From positions 26,100-90,099 of the forward strand of contig JAUUPT010000006.1 of the NCBI GenBank assembly GCA_030843315.1: 64,000 nt of DNA. The letters run 5' to 3'. Shown here one piece after another: positions 8,748 through 18,354 of the stretch; the stretch's first letter is position 1; each line of letters begins with the position of its first letter. This stretch comes from Bacteroidaceae bacterium. GTDB lineage: Bacteria > Bacteroidota > Bacteroidia > Bacteroidales > Bacteroidaceae. Both the position numbers and the translations under genes were made by a program. Below the pieces are notes generated by a model, which saw only the letters and a list, made by a program, of their open reading frames with translations, searched no databases and was not told the origin of the DNA.

Positions 8748-8929
8748 GGCGTGAATTACTGTCCGCTTTATCCATAAATCAGGTCTTCGCATTACCCGTA
8801 CTGTAGATAAAGCAACAGCACTCACGCCAATCTTATATAGACTCTGCGCGGCACACCCCGAAACGGGCATACAACGGGAAGTATATAACAAAGGACGTGA
8901 GCGTTTGTTGCTACCATCTTCTACAGTAC
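8748..8929. promoter_or_regulatory. Three related dyad units in the divergent promoter region
   Basis: Unit A (8748-8772) and unit C (about 8894-8929) run forward and unit B (about 8797-8828) runs inverted. A and B share GGCGTGA ... GCTTTATC as inverted ends; B and C share CGTGAG, TGTTGCT and CTACAGTAC as inverted blocks. A and C are also both preceded by AACAAAGG. A separate short hairpin, CCTGTC-AGC-GACAGG, lies at 9003-9017. The 520-bp gap separates the surface operon from the divergent TPR regulator, so operators are a reasonable guess. A degenerate invertible region is an alternative. Confidence 0.5.
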
Positions 8930-9204
8930 ATTCAAAGTTGCGAAGTTTGATTTATAAGAAGATGATATTTTTAAACGCTTCCGTTACCAAGATGTTGTTG
9001 TCCCTGTCAGCGACAGGAACGGAACAAAAGTAACAAAAACGTTCTTTCTTCCAAAACAGTACGCTAATTATTTGCGATTCATGGTGCAAAAATACTAATA
9101 ACACGCTTGAGGCGGGGAAAATGGCGATGGACAATTCGATACCCAAAACGACTGATATGTTCAAAGAAATACATATCTTTACCCCCACAATTGTTTATAA
9201 TATT

Positions 9205-11250
9205 ATGAAGAACCGTCACGCCGCAATCGGCATAATAGGATTGCTTTTTATCATCTTCGTAGCCGGATGCCGGAAAGCCCCGCAGCAGCCGGCTGCTCCC
9301 GAAAGTGAACTGTCCGCGCTCTACAGCCGGCTCAGGGAAGGGTACGGCACCGGAGACACGGCAACCGCCTTCGCACTCATGCGCCGTATGCTGGATTTCC
9401 CCCTTCCCGCCGATGGGACGAAGCCCCTGCACATCCGCACGCTGAACCGGGGACTGACCCAACTGATGTACCGCTACGCGTATGGCGGGATGCCGGATAA
9501 AGGGTTTGCCTATTTCCTGCGGCTGGCAGGCACCGGTGCGCAGCCGGATGCCGGCAATCCGCCCTTGCTGTCCGTACCTGCGGAGTGCCGTCGGCAGATT
9601 CTGATACTTTCCGCCTATCTGGGGATGCTGAACGGCGAAGTGCCTGAAGCCATAAAATGCCTCGAAGAAGGCTTCGCGCTGCCCGAACCGCCCACGCCCG
9701 ATGAACGCTACGCCGACTATACCTTTGCCGCCGCCGTCTACTCGCAAGGGGCGGAAACGATAGGCAGGAGTATCGAAATGTACGAGAAAGCACTCGCCGA
9801 GGTGAAGCAGTCCGATGACAAGTCGGGTCTTCCGTGGATATTGGGCAACCTGGCGGAACTGTATGCCGATAAGGGAGAGTTCGAGAAAGCCGTGAAGATG
9901 TACTACGAAACCATCGTCCTCTTCAAGACCGACGGCGACAACGGCGGGCTTTCCGAGACGTATGCTTCCCTGGCGGAACTCTATAGACAATGGGGTATGC
10001 CGGAACAGGCGGAAGCGTATGCAGACCAGTCACTGAAGTATGCCCGTCTGTCCGGTCAGCAATACATCATAGGTTTCAGTATGCTCCAGCAATACGAAAT
10101 AGCCGAAAAGAGGCAGCAGACGGACAGCGCCCTGTACTGGTTGCAGCGTGCCGACAGTCTTTTCATCGCTTCCAACAGTCCTTTGGAACACCTCAGCGCA
10201 CAAGGCTTCATCACCCGTCTCCGCCTTCGCGACCCTGCCTATCTGGAAGAGGGTACGAAGCGGCTGGAAGAAATCTGCGCGGACACGCTTATCGAACAAA
10301 CCCTTTATCAGCCCATGCTGGAGCAGCTCCTCGGAGAGTGCTACCTGCTCCTGGGATGCAAGCAGGAAGGGATACGGATTCTTAAAAATGTGTTGCCCCA
10401 ACTGGAAGAGAGCCACAAGGACGTGATATTGTTAGGGGCATACCGGACACTTGTCCGTTACTACCGCCGGGAGAAACAGTACGAAACTGCCTTGGCCTAT
10501 CAGGATAAGGCGGACGAACTGCAGGAAAAGCTGTTTGAAGATGAAAAGCTGCACCAGGTGACTGCCTCGCGCGTCCACTATGAAACCACTCAAAAGGAAC
10601 TGGAAAACGAGGTGCTGCAACAGAAAGTGGAACTGAACCAACGTACGCTTGCCTTCACGTGGATATTGGTGGGATTGCTGGGGATGCTTCTGGTAGGAGG
10701 CGGGCTTTACGCGCGTCAGCGCCACCGCTATCTGCGCAGGGTCAGCGATGCCCGCCTGTCCCAGATCAGCGGTTTGCTGCAAGCGCAACAGGAGCTTAAA
10801 GGGCGTAATACTTCCTTGGCGGACGAACTAAGCAGGGCTTCCGATGAGTTGAGCAGGGCTTCCGATGAACTGCGGAAGGCGTCCCGTGAACCGGATGAGG
10901 CAGCTTCCGGCCAGCAAGATGCGTCGGAGCGGAAGTCGATAGCCGAAATCCGCAGGGAAATCAGTACGCAGGTTTTCAACTCCGACAAGGAAGCCGAGTT
11001 CCGCCGCAGTTTCACCGCCCTCTATCCCGAGTATATCCCGGCGTTGCACGAACTCAGCCCGGAAATGACCCGCACGGACGAACTGGTTGCCATGCTGATT
11101 ATGCTGGACTTGAGCAGTGAAGAAATCAGGCTTACGCTGGGCGTCTCCCGGGTAGGAGTGAACAAGGCGCGCAGCCGTATGCGCAAGCGGTTGGGGCTGG
11201 AGAGCAAAACAAAACTGGAAGATTTCCTGAAGGGTGTTCTCAAACCGTGA
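9205..11250 (+). CDS. Membrane-anchored TPR protein with C-terminal HTH (putative transcriptional regulator)
   Basis: 681 residues from the ATG at 9205; an in-frame ATG at 9121 exists but would bury the signal sequence. Residues 1-22 form a lipoprotein-like signal (lipobox FVAGC). TPR-type helical repeats fill about 35-450 (for example ILGNLAELYADKGEFEKAVKMY). A transmembrane helix at about 482-504 (WILVGLLGMLLVGGGLY) is followed by a coiled-coil region with a 21-bp in-frame duplication (SRASDEL twice) and a LuxR/sigma-like HTH at about 640-668 (LTLGVSRVGVNKARSRMRKRLG). This architecture is common next to Bacteroides surface loci. It is divergent from the barrel-lipoprotein operon and probably regulates it; that link is inferred from position. 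Confidence 0.75.
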   Translation: MKNRHAAIGIIGLLFIIFVAGCRKAPQQPAAPESELSALYSRLREGYGTGDTATAFALMRRMLDFPLPADGTKPLHIRTLNRGLTQLMYRYAYGGMPDKGFAYFLRLAGTGAQPDAGNPPLLSVPAECRRQILILSAYLGMLNGEVPEAIKCLEEGFALPEPPTPDERYADYTFAAAVYSQGAETIGRSIEMYEKALAEVKQSDDKSGLPWILGNLAELYADKGEFEKAVKMYYETIVLFKTDGDNGGLSETYASLAELYRQWGMPEQAEAYADQSLKYARLSGQQYIIGFSMLQQYEIAEKRQQTDSALYWLQRADSLFIASNSPLEHLSAQGFITRLRLRDPAYLEEGTKRLEEICADTLIEQTLYQPMLEQLLGECYLLLGCKQEGIRILKNVLPQLEESHKDVILLGAYRTLVRYYRREKQYETALAYQDKADELQEKLFEDEKLHQVTASRVHYETTQKELENEVLQQKVELNQRTLAFTWILVGLLGMLLVGGGLYARQRHRYLRRVSDARLSQISGLLQAQQELKGRNTSLADELSRASDELSRASDELRKASREPDEAASGQQDASERKSIAEIRREISTQVFNSDKEAEFRRSFTALYPEYIPALHELSPEMTRTDELVAMLIMLDLSSEEIRLTLGVSRVGVNKARSRMRKRLGLESKTKLEDFLKGVLKP

Positions 11251-11270
11251 AACCTGTGTAATCCGTACCT

Positions 11271-12116
11271 TTAGATAGTGTGCCCTTTGCGGAACGTCTG
11301 CGGGGTTACCCCCACATGATGCTTGAAGAACTTGTTGAAGAAAGCAGCATTGTTGAATCCCAGGCTTATGGCTATGTCCTTCACCGACGTGCTGTCGGTG
11401 CGGAGTTGCGTCTTGGCATCCATGATAAGCGCGTGGTTGATAATTTCCATTGCCGTCTGTCCTGATTCTTTCTTGACGAGACGGCAAAGGGCAGCCGGTT
11501 GCATCTTCATTTCTTTGGCGTAGTAGCTCACTTTGTGCTCCCGGATATACTCGGTATGCACCATCCGAAGAAAAATCCGGTATTGCTGGAAGTGCTTGCT
11601 TCCGGGAAAATCCCTGACTTCTGCCTGCTCCGGAAAAAGTTCGGAAATGCCTTGCAATGTCAGGGCCAGTAATAAGTGCAGAGTGGGGTGGCTCAATAAG
11701 TGGCCGATCTCTTTATATAGGTGTGCTTGTAATGTGAACATTTCTTCATAGAGCTGGAATGGAATTTTAGGTAAAGGTATTATGTAATTGTTTTCGAGCA
11801 TGTGAAACTTGTCCATCATGTTTTTGCCTGTATCGGTATCCTGTATAAGTTGCTGTGAGTACATCACGATATATAATTCTATATCGTTCGACATATCTAC
11901 TACTTGAAATAACGATTCGGGAGGAATGGCAATGAGGTCGTTGGGCCCGACCCGGTACTTCGTGAGGTTTATGGTTATTTTCAGTACGCCTTTGCAACAA
12001 AGGGCGAAGATACAGGCTTGGGTGCGATGCGACTGTGTCAAGTTTTTCTTCAGTTCGGCGGCACTTGCCTTTGTGGCAATGAAATCTTTACTGATATTGA
12101 ATTTGGATATATTCAT
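11271..12116 (-). CDS. AraC-family transcriptional regulator
   Basis: 281 residues. The C-terminal third carries the double HTH of the AraC/XylS family: the first helix pair around MQPAALCRLVKKESGQT, then SVKDIAISLGFNNAAFFNKFFKHHVGVTPQTFRK. The N-terminal part is a cupin-like sensor (YRVGPNDLIAIPPESLFQVVD). It converges with the TPR regulator (20 bp between stops) and is divergent from the histidine kinase. Effector and targets are not evident. The 278-bp region upstream (12117-12394) is AT-rich and holds no feature I can support beyond being a likely divergent promoter region. Confidence 0.9.
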   Translation of the reverse strand: MNISKFNISKDFIATKASAAELKKNLTQSHRTQACIFALCCKGVLKITINLTKYRVGPNDLIAIPPESLFQVVDMSNDIELYIVMYSQQLIQDTDTGKNMMDKFHMLENNYIIPLPKIPFQLYEEMFTLQAHLYKEIGHLLSHPTLHLLLALTLQGISELFPEQAEVRDFPGSKHFQQYRIFLRMVHTEYIREHKVSYYAKEMKMQPAALCRLVKKESGQTAMEIINHALIMDAKTQLRTDSTSVKDIAISLGFNNAAFFNKFFKHHVGVTPQTFRKGHTI

Positions 12117-12394
12117 GTGTCATTCCTCTTTTACCCTACAAAAATGGTGGATATTGGCGTATAATTACAGAATTTATCGTTAATATCGGTGTCTTTCGTA
12201 CAGCAGTTCTGTTAAATAAAATAAAGATGTAAATAATGGAATATATGTTGACTGCAATGGAATGCTTTTATTTCTTGGATATTTTGTTATGTAAGTGTTT
12301 TCTCCGAACTTTGCGGGCTAAACTTATTATACCTCTTTGAGAGGATGATTTGTTTGGGAGTCTTAAACCGAATAATATGAATAAACACTGATTT

Positions 12395-14005
12395 ATGCAT
12401 CTCTCTATTCTTACTTTTCATCCTTTATTAAAGGGAAATGCCGATATTTATGTAGTACTTATTGTCATTCTGCTGGCTGTTATAGCGGGGCTGTGTATCT
12501 ACATTTTTCGTATGCATGCCAGGCCTGAGGCAGAAAAGATGGTCAATGTCATAGCGGAACAGTTGTTCGATTCGTGGCCGGTGGGTATTATCGTTACCAA
12601 CCCCAAGGGATATATCGACCGTATCAACAAGCAAGCCGCTGAAGACCTTCAGCAGAATATGGGGGGTATGATAAACCGGCACCTTGCTTCTATTCTGGAG
12701 ATAATGCAGGATCAGGAGAATGTGCTGCCCCGGTTCCTGCAGGATATACAGGAAGACAGGGAACGCGTGATTGCATTCTCTTCCAACAGTTTCATCTGTG
12801 AACTGAAACGGAAAGTCCGTTTCCTGATAGAAGGCTCCATCGTAGGGATATATGATGGTGGAAAGCTGTCCAGAATCGTATTGTACTATCGGAATGTACT
12901 CGAAGAACGTACCAGTACCCGCTTGCTGAACATCGCCCTGAACCGGATGCAAATCTTTCAATGGTCGTATGATATGGACAGGGACCTGATGGTGATCGAG
13001 CCACGCTACTTCGAATACCTGGGCATACCGACCAAGGACTATACGCTGACCACCGAAGAGTTTATGAGCTATCTGCATCCCGACGATGTGGACACTGTAA
13101 TCGGGGCTTTGACTTCACAACTGGAAGGCAACCTGAATGAAAACCTTATACCCTATCGCCTGCGCAGGCAGGATGGTACTTACGAGTGGTTTGAAGTGCA
13201 GTCCACTTATGTGGGGCAGTTGGCTAACTTGCCTTTCCGCGTTATCGGCATCTGCATGAGTACACAGAAATATAAAGATTCCGAGGCCCGCTTGAACGAA
13301 GCTTTGCAGAAAGCCCAGCGCAGCGACCAGTTGAAGAGTATGTTTCTTGCCAATATGAGCCATGAGATACGTACACCGCTCAACGCGATAGTGGGATTCT
13401 CTACGCTGCTGGCTGCCGAAGATGCGGAACTAAGCCGGGAAGAGATCAACGAATTCTCTTCATTGATAGAAAAGAACAGCCAGTTGCTGATGGTGCTGAT
13501 ATCGGATATCCTCGATTTGTCCAAGATAGAATCGAATACAATGGACTATCATTTCCAGGATGTTTCCTTGCATACGATGCTCGATGATATAGGCAAGGCG
13601 CAGAAACTGAATATGCCCGACGGAGTGGAAATGGTGCTGGACTTACCCGCAGAGGATTTGCAGCTTCATACCGATTCGGCACGGTTGGGACAGGTGCTGA
13701 ATAATATGATAAACAATGCCGTGAAGTTTACTTGCGAAGGTTCCATCAGTCTGGGGTATAGGCAGCAATGCCCTGAAACGGTAGAACTGTATGTAAGGGA
13801 TACGGGGGCAGGAATGTCGGAAGATGTGCTGGATCATATTTTTGAGCGCTTCTATAAGGGGGATGCTTTTGTTCAGGGTACGGGGCTGGGACTGCCAATC
13901 TGCAAAAATATAATTGAACATCTGGGCGGAAATATAACGGTTGCTTCCAGGAAGAACGAAGGCACCCGTTTTATGATAGCATTGCCATTGGAGGCTGCCA
14001 CCTGA
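12395..14005 (+). CDS. PAS-domain sensor histidine kinase
   Basis: 536 residues. One N-terminal membrane helix (about 19-38, IVILLAVIAGLCIYIF), then a PAS domain (about 50-170) and a PAS_3-type domain (about 185-285, with LHPDDVDTV and RLRRQDGTYEWFEV). The HisKA box MSHEIRTPLNAIVGF puts the phospho-acceptor at His323. The ATPase domain shows the N box NNMINNAVKF, the G1 box DTGAGM and the G2 box GTGLGLPI. No receiver domain is fused and no response regulator lies next to it, so its partner must be elsewhere. The input signal is unknown; the sensor part is largely cytoplasmic. Confidence 0.92.
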   Translation: MHLSILTFHPLLKGNADIYVVLIVILLAVIAGLCIYIFRMHARPEAEKMVNVIAEQLFDSWPVGIIVTNPKGYIDRINKQAAEDLQQNMGGMINRHLASILEIMQDQENVLPRFLQDIQEDRERVIAFSSNSFICELKRKVRFLIEGSIVGIYDGGKLSRIVLYYRNVLEERTSTRLLNIALNRMQIFQWSYDMDRDLMVIEPRYFEYLGIPTKDYTLTTEEFMSYLHPDDVDTVIGALTSQLEGNLNENLIPYRLRRQDGTYEWFEVQSTYVGQLANLPFRVIGICMSTQKYKDSEARLNEALQKAQRSDQLKSMFLANMSHEIRTPLNAIVGFSTLLAAEDAELSREEINEFSSLIEKNSQLLMVLISDILDLSKIESNTMDYHFQDVSLHTMLDDIGKAQKLNMPDGVEMVLDLPAEDLQLHTDSARLGQVLNNMINNAVKFTCEGSISLGYRQQCPETVELYVRDTGAGMSEDVLDHIFERFYKGDAFVQGTGLGLPICKNIIEHLGGNITVASRKNEGTRFMIALPLEAAT

Positions 14006-14036
14006 GAGCTTTGATAGAATTATTGCCTTTTTCTTA

Positions 14037-14065
14037 TTGAATACAACTGAAAAACGCTACCTTTG
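14037..14065 (+). promoter_or_regulatory. Bacteroides-type promoter of the ABC-F gene
   Basis: TTG at 14037-14039 and TACCTTTG at 14058-14065 are separated by 18 bp, matching the -33/-7 consensus. The start codon follows 29 bp after the -7 box. Confidence 0.7.
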
Positions 14066-14094
14066 TAGCCCTGAATGATAAAATCATTGACACT

Positions 14095-16053
14095 ATGATA
14101 TCTGTAGAAGGACTGAAGGTAGAATTTAATGCTACGCCTCTGTTCGAAGACGTCTCTTACGTTATCAACAAGAAAGACCGCATCGCCCTGGTGGGCAAGA
14201 ATGGTGCGGGTAAATCTACCATGCTCAAAATATTGGCCGGCTTGCAGCAGCCCACTGCCGGCGTGGTGGCGGTTCCGCGGGAATGTACCATCGGCTATCT
14301 GCCCCAGGTGATGATACTCAGCGATGAGCGCACCGTGATGGAAGAGGCAGAACTTGCCTTTGACCATATTTTTGAAATGCAGGCGGACATCGAACGCATG
14401 AACCTGCAACTTGCCGAACGCACCGACTATGATAGCGAGGATTACCAGAAACTGATAGACCGCTTCACGCACGAGAACGAACGCTTCCTGATGATGGGCG
14501 GCACGAATTATCGTGCCGAAATAGAACGCACCCTTCAGGGATTGGGTTTCAGCCGCGAGGATTTTGGCCGCTCTACTTCCGAATTTTCGGGGGGCTGGCG
14601 TATGCGTATTGAACTTGCCAAGTTGTTGCTCCGCCGTCCCGATGTGCTGTTGCTGGACGAGCCGACCAACCACCTCGATATAGAAAGTATCCAATGGCTG
14701 GAAAACTTTCTGGCTACACGTGCCAATGCGGTGGTATTGGTGAGCCACGACCGGGCTTTCCTTAACAATGTAACGACCCGTACCATTGAGATAACCTGCG
14801 GCCGCATCTACGACTACAAGGTGAAGTACGATGAGTTCATCGTGCTGCGCAAGGAGCGTAGGGAGCAGCAATTGCGTGCCTACGAGAACCAGCAGAAACA
14901 GATTGAAGATACCGAAGCGTTCATTGAGCGTTTCCGCTATAAAGCTACTAAGGCTGTGCAGGTACAGAGCCGCATCAAGCAGTTGGAGAAAATAGAACGC
15001 ATCGAAGTGGACGAGGAAGATAACTCGGCATTGAGGTTGAAGTTTGTTTGTAGTAGCCGCAGCGGCAACTATCCCGTTATTTGTGAAGATGTAGCCAAGG
15101 CTTACGGCAGCCATGTTATTTTCCACGATGTGAATCTGACGATTAACCGTGGCGAGAAGATAGCCTTTGTAGGCAAGAACGGTGAAGGTAAATCCACTCT
15201 TGTGAAGTGTATCATGGACGAGATAACGGACTACACCGGTAAGCTGACGTTGGGACACAACGTGCAGATAGGTTATTTTGCACAGAACCAGGCGCAACTG
15301 TTGGACGAGAATTTGACCGTGTTTGATACGATAGACCGCGTAGCTGTGGGCGATATCCGCACGAAGATACGCGACATACTCGGTGCATTCATGTTTGGCG
15401 GCGAGGCTTCGGACAAGAAAGTGAAAGTACTCTCCGGCGGAGAGCGCACCCGCCTTGCCATGATTAAGCTGTTGCTCGAACCGGTGAACTTCCTGATTCT
15501 GGATGAGCCTACGAACCATCTGGATATGCGTTCGAAAGATATTCTGAAGGATGCTATCCGTGAATTTGACGGTACGGTGATTATCGTGAGCCATGACCGT
15601 GATTTCCTGGACGGACTGGCAACCAAGGTATATGAGTTCGGCGGTGGCTTGGTGAAAGAGCATCTTGGCGGCATCTATGACTTCCTGCAAAAGAAGCAGA
15701 TCGAAAATCTGAACGAATTGCAGAAAGCCCCTTCGCTATCGGCATCGCCTGCCGGCACAAAAGCGGCGGATGCAGAAGCTACACAGCCTTCGGACAACAA
15801 ACTGTCTTACGAAGCCCAGAAAGAGCTTAATAAAAAGGTGAAGAAACTGGAACGTCGCGTGGCGGACTGTGAAGCCGAAATAGAACAGACTGAATCGGCG
15901 ATTGCCATTCTGGAAGCTAAGATGGCTACGCCGGAAGGCGCCTCGGACATGTCTCTTTACGAGCAGCATCAGAAGTTAAAGTCTCAGTTGGACCAAGTGA
16001 TGGAAGAATGGGACACGACTTCAATGGAACTGGAAGAATTTAAGAAAGCATGA
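14095..16053 (+). CDS. ABC-F family ATPase (ribosome-associated, translation factor type)
   Basis: 652 residues with two ABC ATPase domains and no membrane segments. Walker A motifs are GKNGAGKST (about 34-42) and GKNGEGKST (about 359-367); signature motifs are FSGGW and LSGGE; both Walker B regions end LDEPTNHLD. The linker between domains is basic and helical (RKERREQQLRAYENQQKQ), the P-site-interacting region of ABC-F proteins. A C-terminal coiled coil (KKVKKLERRVADCEAEI) resembles Uup/YdiF-type members. ABC-F proteins act on stalled or antibiotic-bound ribosomes; this looks like a housekeeping type, although resistance function cannot be excluded. It has its own promoter and is followed 46 bp later by pepO. 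Confidence 0.93.
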   Translation: MISVEGLKVEFNATPLFEDVSYVINKKDRIALVGKNGAGKSTMLKILAGLQQPTAGVVAVPRECTIGYLPQVMILSDERTVMEEAELAFDHIFEMQADIERMNLQLAERTDYDSEDYQKLIDRFTHENERFLMMGGTNYRAEIERTLQGLGFSREDFGRSTSEFSGGWRMRIELAKLLLRRPDVLLLDEPTNHLDIESIQWLENFLATRANAVVLVSHDRAFLNNVTTRTIEITCGRIYDYKVKYDEFIVLRKERREQQLRAYENQQKQIEDTEAFIERFRYKATKAVQVQSRIKQLEKIERIEVDEEDNSALRLKFVCSSRSGNYPVICEDVAKAYGSHVIFHDVNLTINRGEKIAFVGKNGEGKSTLVKCIMDEITDYTGKLTLGHNVQIGYFAQNQAQLLDENLTVFDTIDRVAVGDIRTKIRDILGAFMFGGEASDKKVKVLSGGERTRLAMIKLLLEPVNFLILDEPTNHLDMRSKDILKDAIREFDGTVIIVSHDRDFLDGLATKVYEFGGGLVKEHLGGIYDFLQKKQIENLNELQKAPSLSASPAGTKAADAEATQPSDNKLSYEAQKELNKKVKKLERRVADCEAEIEQTESAIAILEAKMATPEGASDMSLYEQHQKLKSQLDQVMEEWDTTSMELEEFKKA

Positions 16054-16099
16054 TAAAACAATAGCAGCGTTTTGGCGCATAAATTTAATTATTATAAGT

Positions 16100-18136
16100 A
16101 TGAGAGCAATTCACTATTTACCCATCGCAGCGTTCTGCCTGTTGGCAGCATCCTGCAGCACAGGCAAGAAGCAGGCTGAACTTACAGCCGGCATCCAGCT
16201 TGCCAATCTTGACACTACGGCTCTACCCGGAACCGACTTCTATCAATACGCCTGTGGCGGTTGGATGCAGAACAATCCGATCCCCGGCGAGTATTCACAG
16301 TATGGTTCCTTCACCATTCTTGCTGAAAATAATCAGAAGCAGATACAAGGTCTTATCGAAGAGTTGGCTGCTACCGAGCATGAAGCCGGTAGCGTTGCCC
16401 AAAAGGTAGGCGATCTCTATAAAATCGTAATGGACAGCGTGAAGCTGAACCGGGACGGTGTGGCTCCCATCAAAGCAGAACTCGACCGACTGGCTGCCCT
16501 GAAGGATACTAAGGAACTTTATCCCTTGCTTGGAGAATTGCAGAGGAAAGGTATCATATCCTATTTCTATGTAGGCGTAGGTGCCGATGACATGAACAGC
16601 GACATGAATGCTGTGCAGTCCTTCCAAACGGGTCTGAGCATGGGCGAACGCGATTATTATCTGGAGAACGACGAGGCTATTTCCAAAATACGTGATGCTT
16701 TCCGTGTTCATGTGCAGAAGATGTACCAACTGGCTGGCTTCGATGAGGCTACCGCCAAGAAAGGTATGGAAGTGGTGATGGATGTGGAGACACGTCTTGC
16801 TAAGGCATTCCGTTCCCGTACGGAGTTGCGCGATCCTCATGCCAACTATAACAAGATGAGCATGGAAGAGCTGAAGAAGAACTATCCTACTTTCGACTGG
16901 GATGCTTATCTGTCTGCACTGGGATTGAAGGATGTAAAGGAGATTATCATCGGCCAACCCGCTTCTATGAAAGCTGCTGCCGATATTCTGAATACTTTGC
17001 CCATCGACCGGCAAAGCCTCTATTTGCAATGGAAGTTGATCGATGCTTCTGCAAATTGCCTGAATGACGAAATCGTTGCACAGAACTTTGATTTCTACGA
17101 CCGTACCATGAGCGGTACCCAGGAAATGCAGCCCCGCTGGAAGAAAGCTGTCGGCACGGTAAGTTCCGCTTTGGGTGAAGCTGTCGGCCAGATGTATGTA
17201 GAGAAGTATTTCCCTGCTGCTGCCAAAGAACGTATGGTTACTCTGGTGAAGAACCTGCAAGAGAGTCTGGGCGAGCGTATCAAGAACCTGAGCTGGATGG
17301 GAGATTCCACCAAAGTGAAAGCATTGGAGAAGCTGGCTACCTTCCACGTGAAGATAGGATATCCTGACAAGTGGAAAGACTATTCTACTTTGGAGATTAA
17401 AGATGACTCTTTCTGGGCGAATGTTGAACGCGCCAATGAATGGAACCATAACGAGATGATTGCCAAAGCCGGTAAACCGGTGGATAAGGACGAGTGGCTG
17501 ATGACTCCGCAGACTGTAAACGCTTATTACAATCCGTCGACCAATGAAATTTGTTTCCCTGCCGGCATCCTGCAATATCCGTTCTTCGACATGAATGCGG
17601 ACGATGCCTTCAACTATGGTGCTATCGGTGTGGTGATAGGCCATGAAATGACTCACGGATTTGACGACCAAGGCCGCCAATATGATAAGGAAGGTAACCT
17701 GAAAGACTGGTGGACGGAAGAAGACGCCAAGAAGTTTGATGAACGTGCACAGGTGATGGTGAACTTCTTTGATAGCATTGAGGTTGCTCCGGGCGTATAT
17801 GGCAACGGTCGTATGACGCTGGGCGAGAACATAGCCGACCACGGCGGTTTGCAGGTTTCTTACCATGCATTCAAGAAAGCTACGGCTGGTGCTCCGCTGC
17901 CGGTAATCGACGGCTTTACTCCCGAACAACGCTTCTTCCTGGCTTATGCCGGTGTATGGGCCAACAATATTCGTCCCGAAGAGGTGCTGAACCGTACGAA
18001 GAGTGACGTGCACGCACTGGGTAAATGGCGCGTAGACGGCGCCCTGCCTCAAATCGGTGCCTGGTACGAAGCATTCAACATCACAGAGAATGATCCGATG
18101 TTCTTGCCGGTAGAGAAACGGGTTTCTATCTGGTAA
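16100..18136 (+). CDS. pepO: M13-family zinc metallopeptidase (neprilysin/PepO type), lipoprotein
   Basis: 678 residues. The N-terminus is a lipoprotein signal ending LLAASC (Cys19), so the enzyme is probably tethered to a membrane facing the periplasm or surface. The zinc site is VIGHEMTHGFDDQG (His515, Glu516, His519), with the third ligand and partner Asp in ENIADHGGLQ. The conserved NAYYNPSTNEICFPAGILQ region of M13 enzymes is present, as is the C-terminal region ending PVEKRVSIW. Full-length for the family. It cleaves peptides on the amino side of hydrophobic residues in characterised members. No operon partner is clear. Confidence 0.95.
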   Translation: MRAIHYLPIAAFCLLAASCSTGKKQAELTAGIQLANLDTTALPGTDFYQYACGGWMQNNPIPGEYSQYGSFTILAENNQKQIQGLIEELAATEHEAGSVAQKVGDLYKIVMDSVKLNRDGVAPIKAELDRLAALKDTKELYPLLGELQRKGIISYFYVGVGADDMNSDMNAVQSFQTGLSMGERDYYLENDEAISKIRDAFRVHVQKMYQLAGFDEATAKKGMEVVMDVETRLAKAFRSRTELRDPHANYNKMSMEELKKNYPTFDWDAYLSALGLKDVKEIIIGQPASMKAAADILNTLPIDRQSLYLQWKLIDASANCLNDEIVAQNFDFYDRTMSGTQEMQPRWKKAVGTVSSALGEAVGQMYVEKYFPAAAKERMVTLVKNLQESLGERIKNLSWMGDSTKVKALEKLATFHVKIGYPDKWKDYSTLEIKDDSFWANVERANEWNHNEMIAKAGKPVDKDEWLMTPQTVNAYYNPSTNEICFPAGILQYPFFDMNADDAFNYGAIGVVIGHEMTHGFDDQGRQYDKEGNLKDWWTEEDAKKFDERAQVMVNFFDSIEVAPGVYGNGRMTLGENIADHGGLQVSYHAFKKATAGAPLPVIDGFTPEQRFFLAYAGVWANNIRPEEVLNRTKSDVHALGKWRVDGALPQIGAWYEAFNITENDPMFLPVEKRVSIW

Positions 18137-18170
18137 GCAGGGAAAAGGCATAATTTTTCTGAAACGCGGG

Positions 18171-18226
18171 TTAGCGCAGATTAACGCAGATATTTCTTTG
18201 CGGAAATCTGCGCTAATCTGCGTTTA
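18171..18226. repeat. Inverted repeat built from CGCAGATTA units
   Basis: Arms 18171-18191 and 18206-18226 pair with three mismatches in 21, around a 14-bp loop. Each arm holds two copies of a CGCAGAT(TA) unit 10 bp apart. It lies 35 bp after the pepO stop and could terminate its transcript. The arm design resembles the inverted repeats at 31695-31775, 33199-33639 and 63841-63958. Confidence 0.75.
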
Positions 18227-18304
18227 TTTTATCATCTTCTCCTACCTTTTTTAATTATACCTAATTTATTGTGTATGAATGTATGTGCGAATAAACAAAA
18301 TTTG

Positions 18305-18312
18305 TAACTTTG
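18305..18312 (+). promoter_or_regulatory. -7 box upstream of purH
   Basis: TAACTTTG matches the TAnnTTTG consensus and ends 42 bp before the purH start codon. No convincing -33 box was found. Confidence 0.55.
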
Positions 18313-18354
18313 CACTTCAAATACTTATATACGCATATTATAATACGCAAATCC

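Noticed and set aside
8748..8929. Invertible promoter with a site-specific recombination site
   Set aside because: No perfect inverted arms and no adjacent recombinase gene; kept only as a dyad cluster.
16295..18151. Long minus-strand open frame opposite the M13 peptidase gene
   Set aside because: It is a shadow of pepO: the plus-strand frame has the zinc motif, a lipoprotein signal and full family length, while the reverse translation has no recognisable domain. The same holds for 14020-15690, 18493-19875 and 36519-38216.
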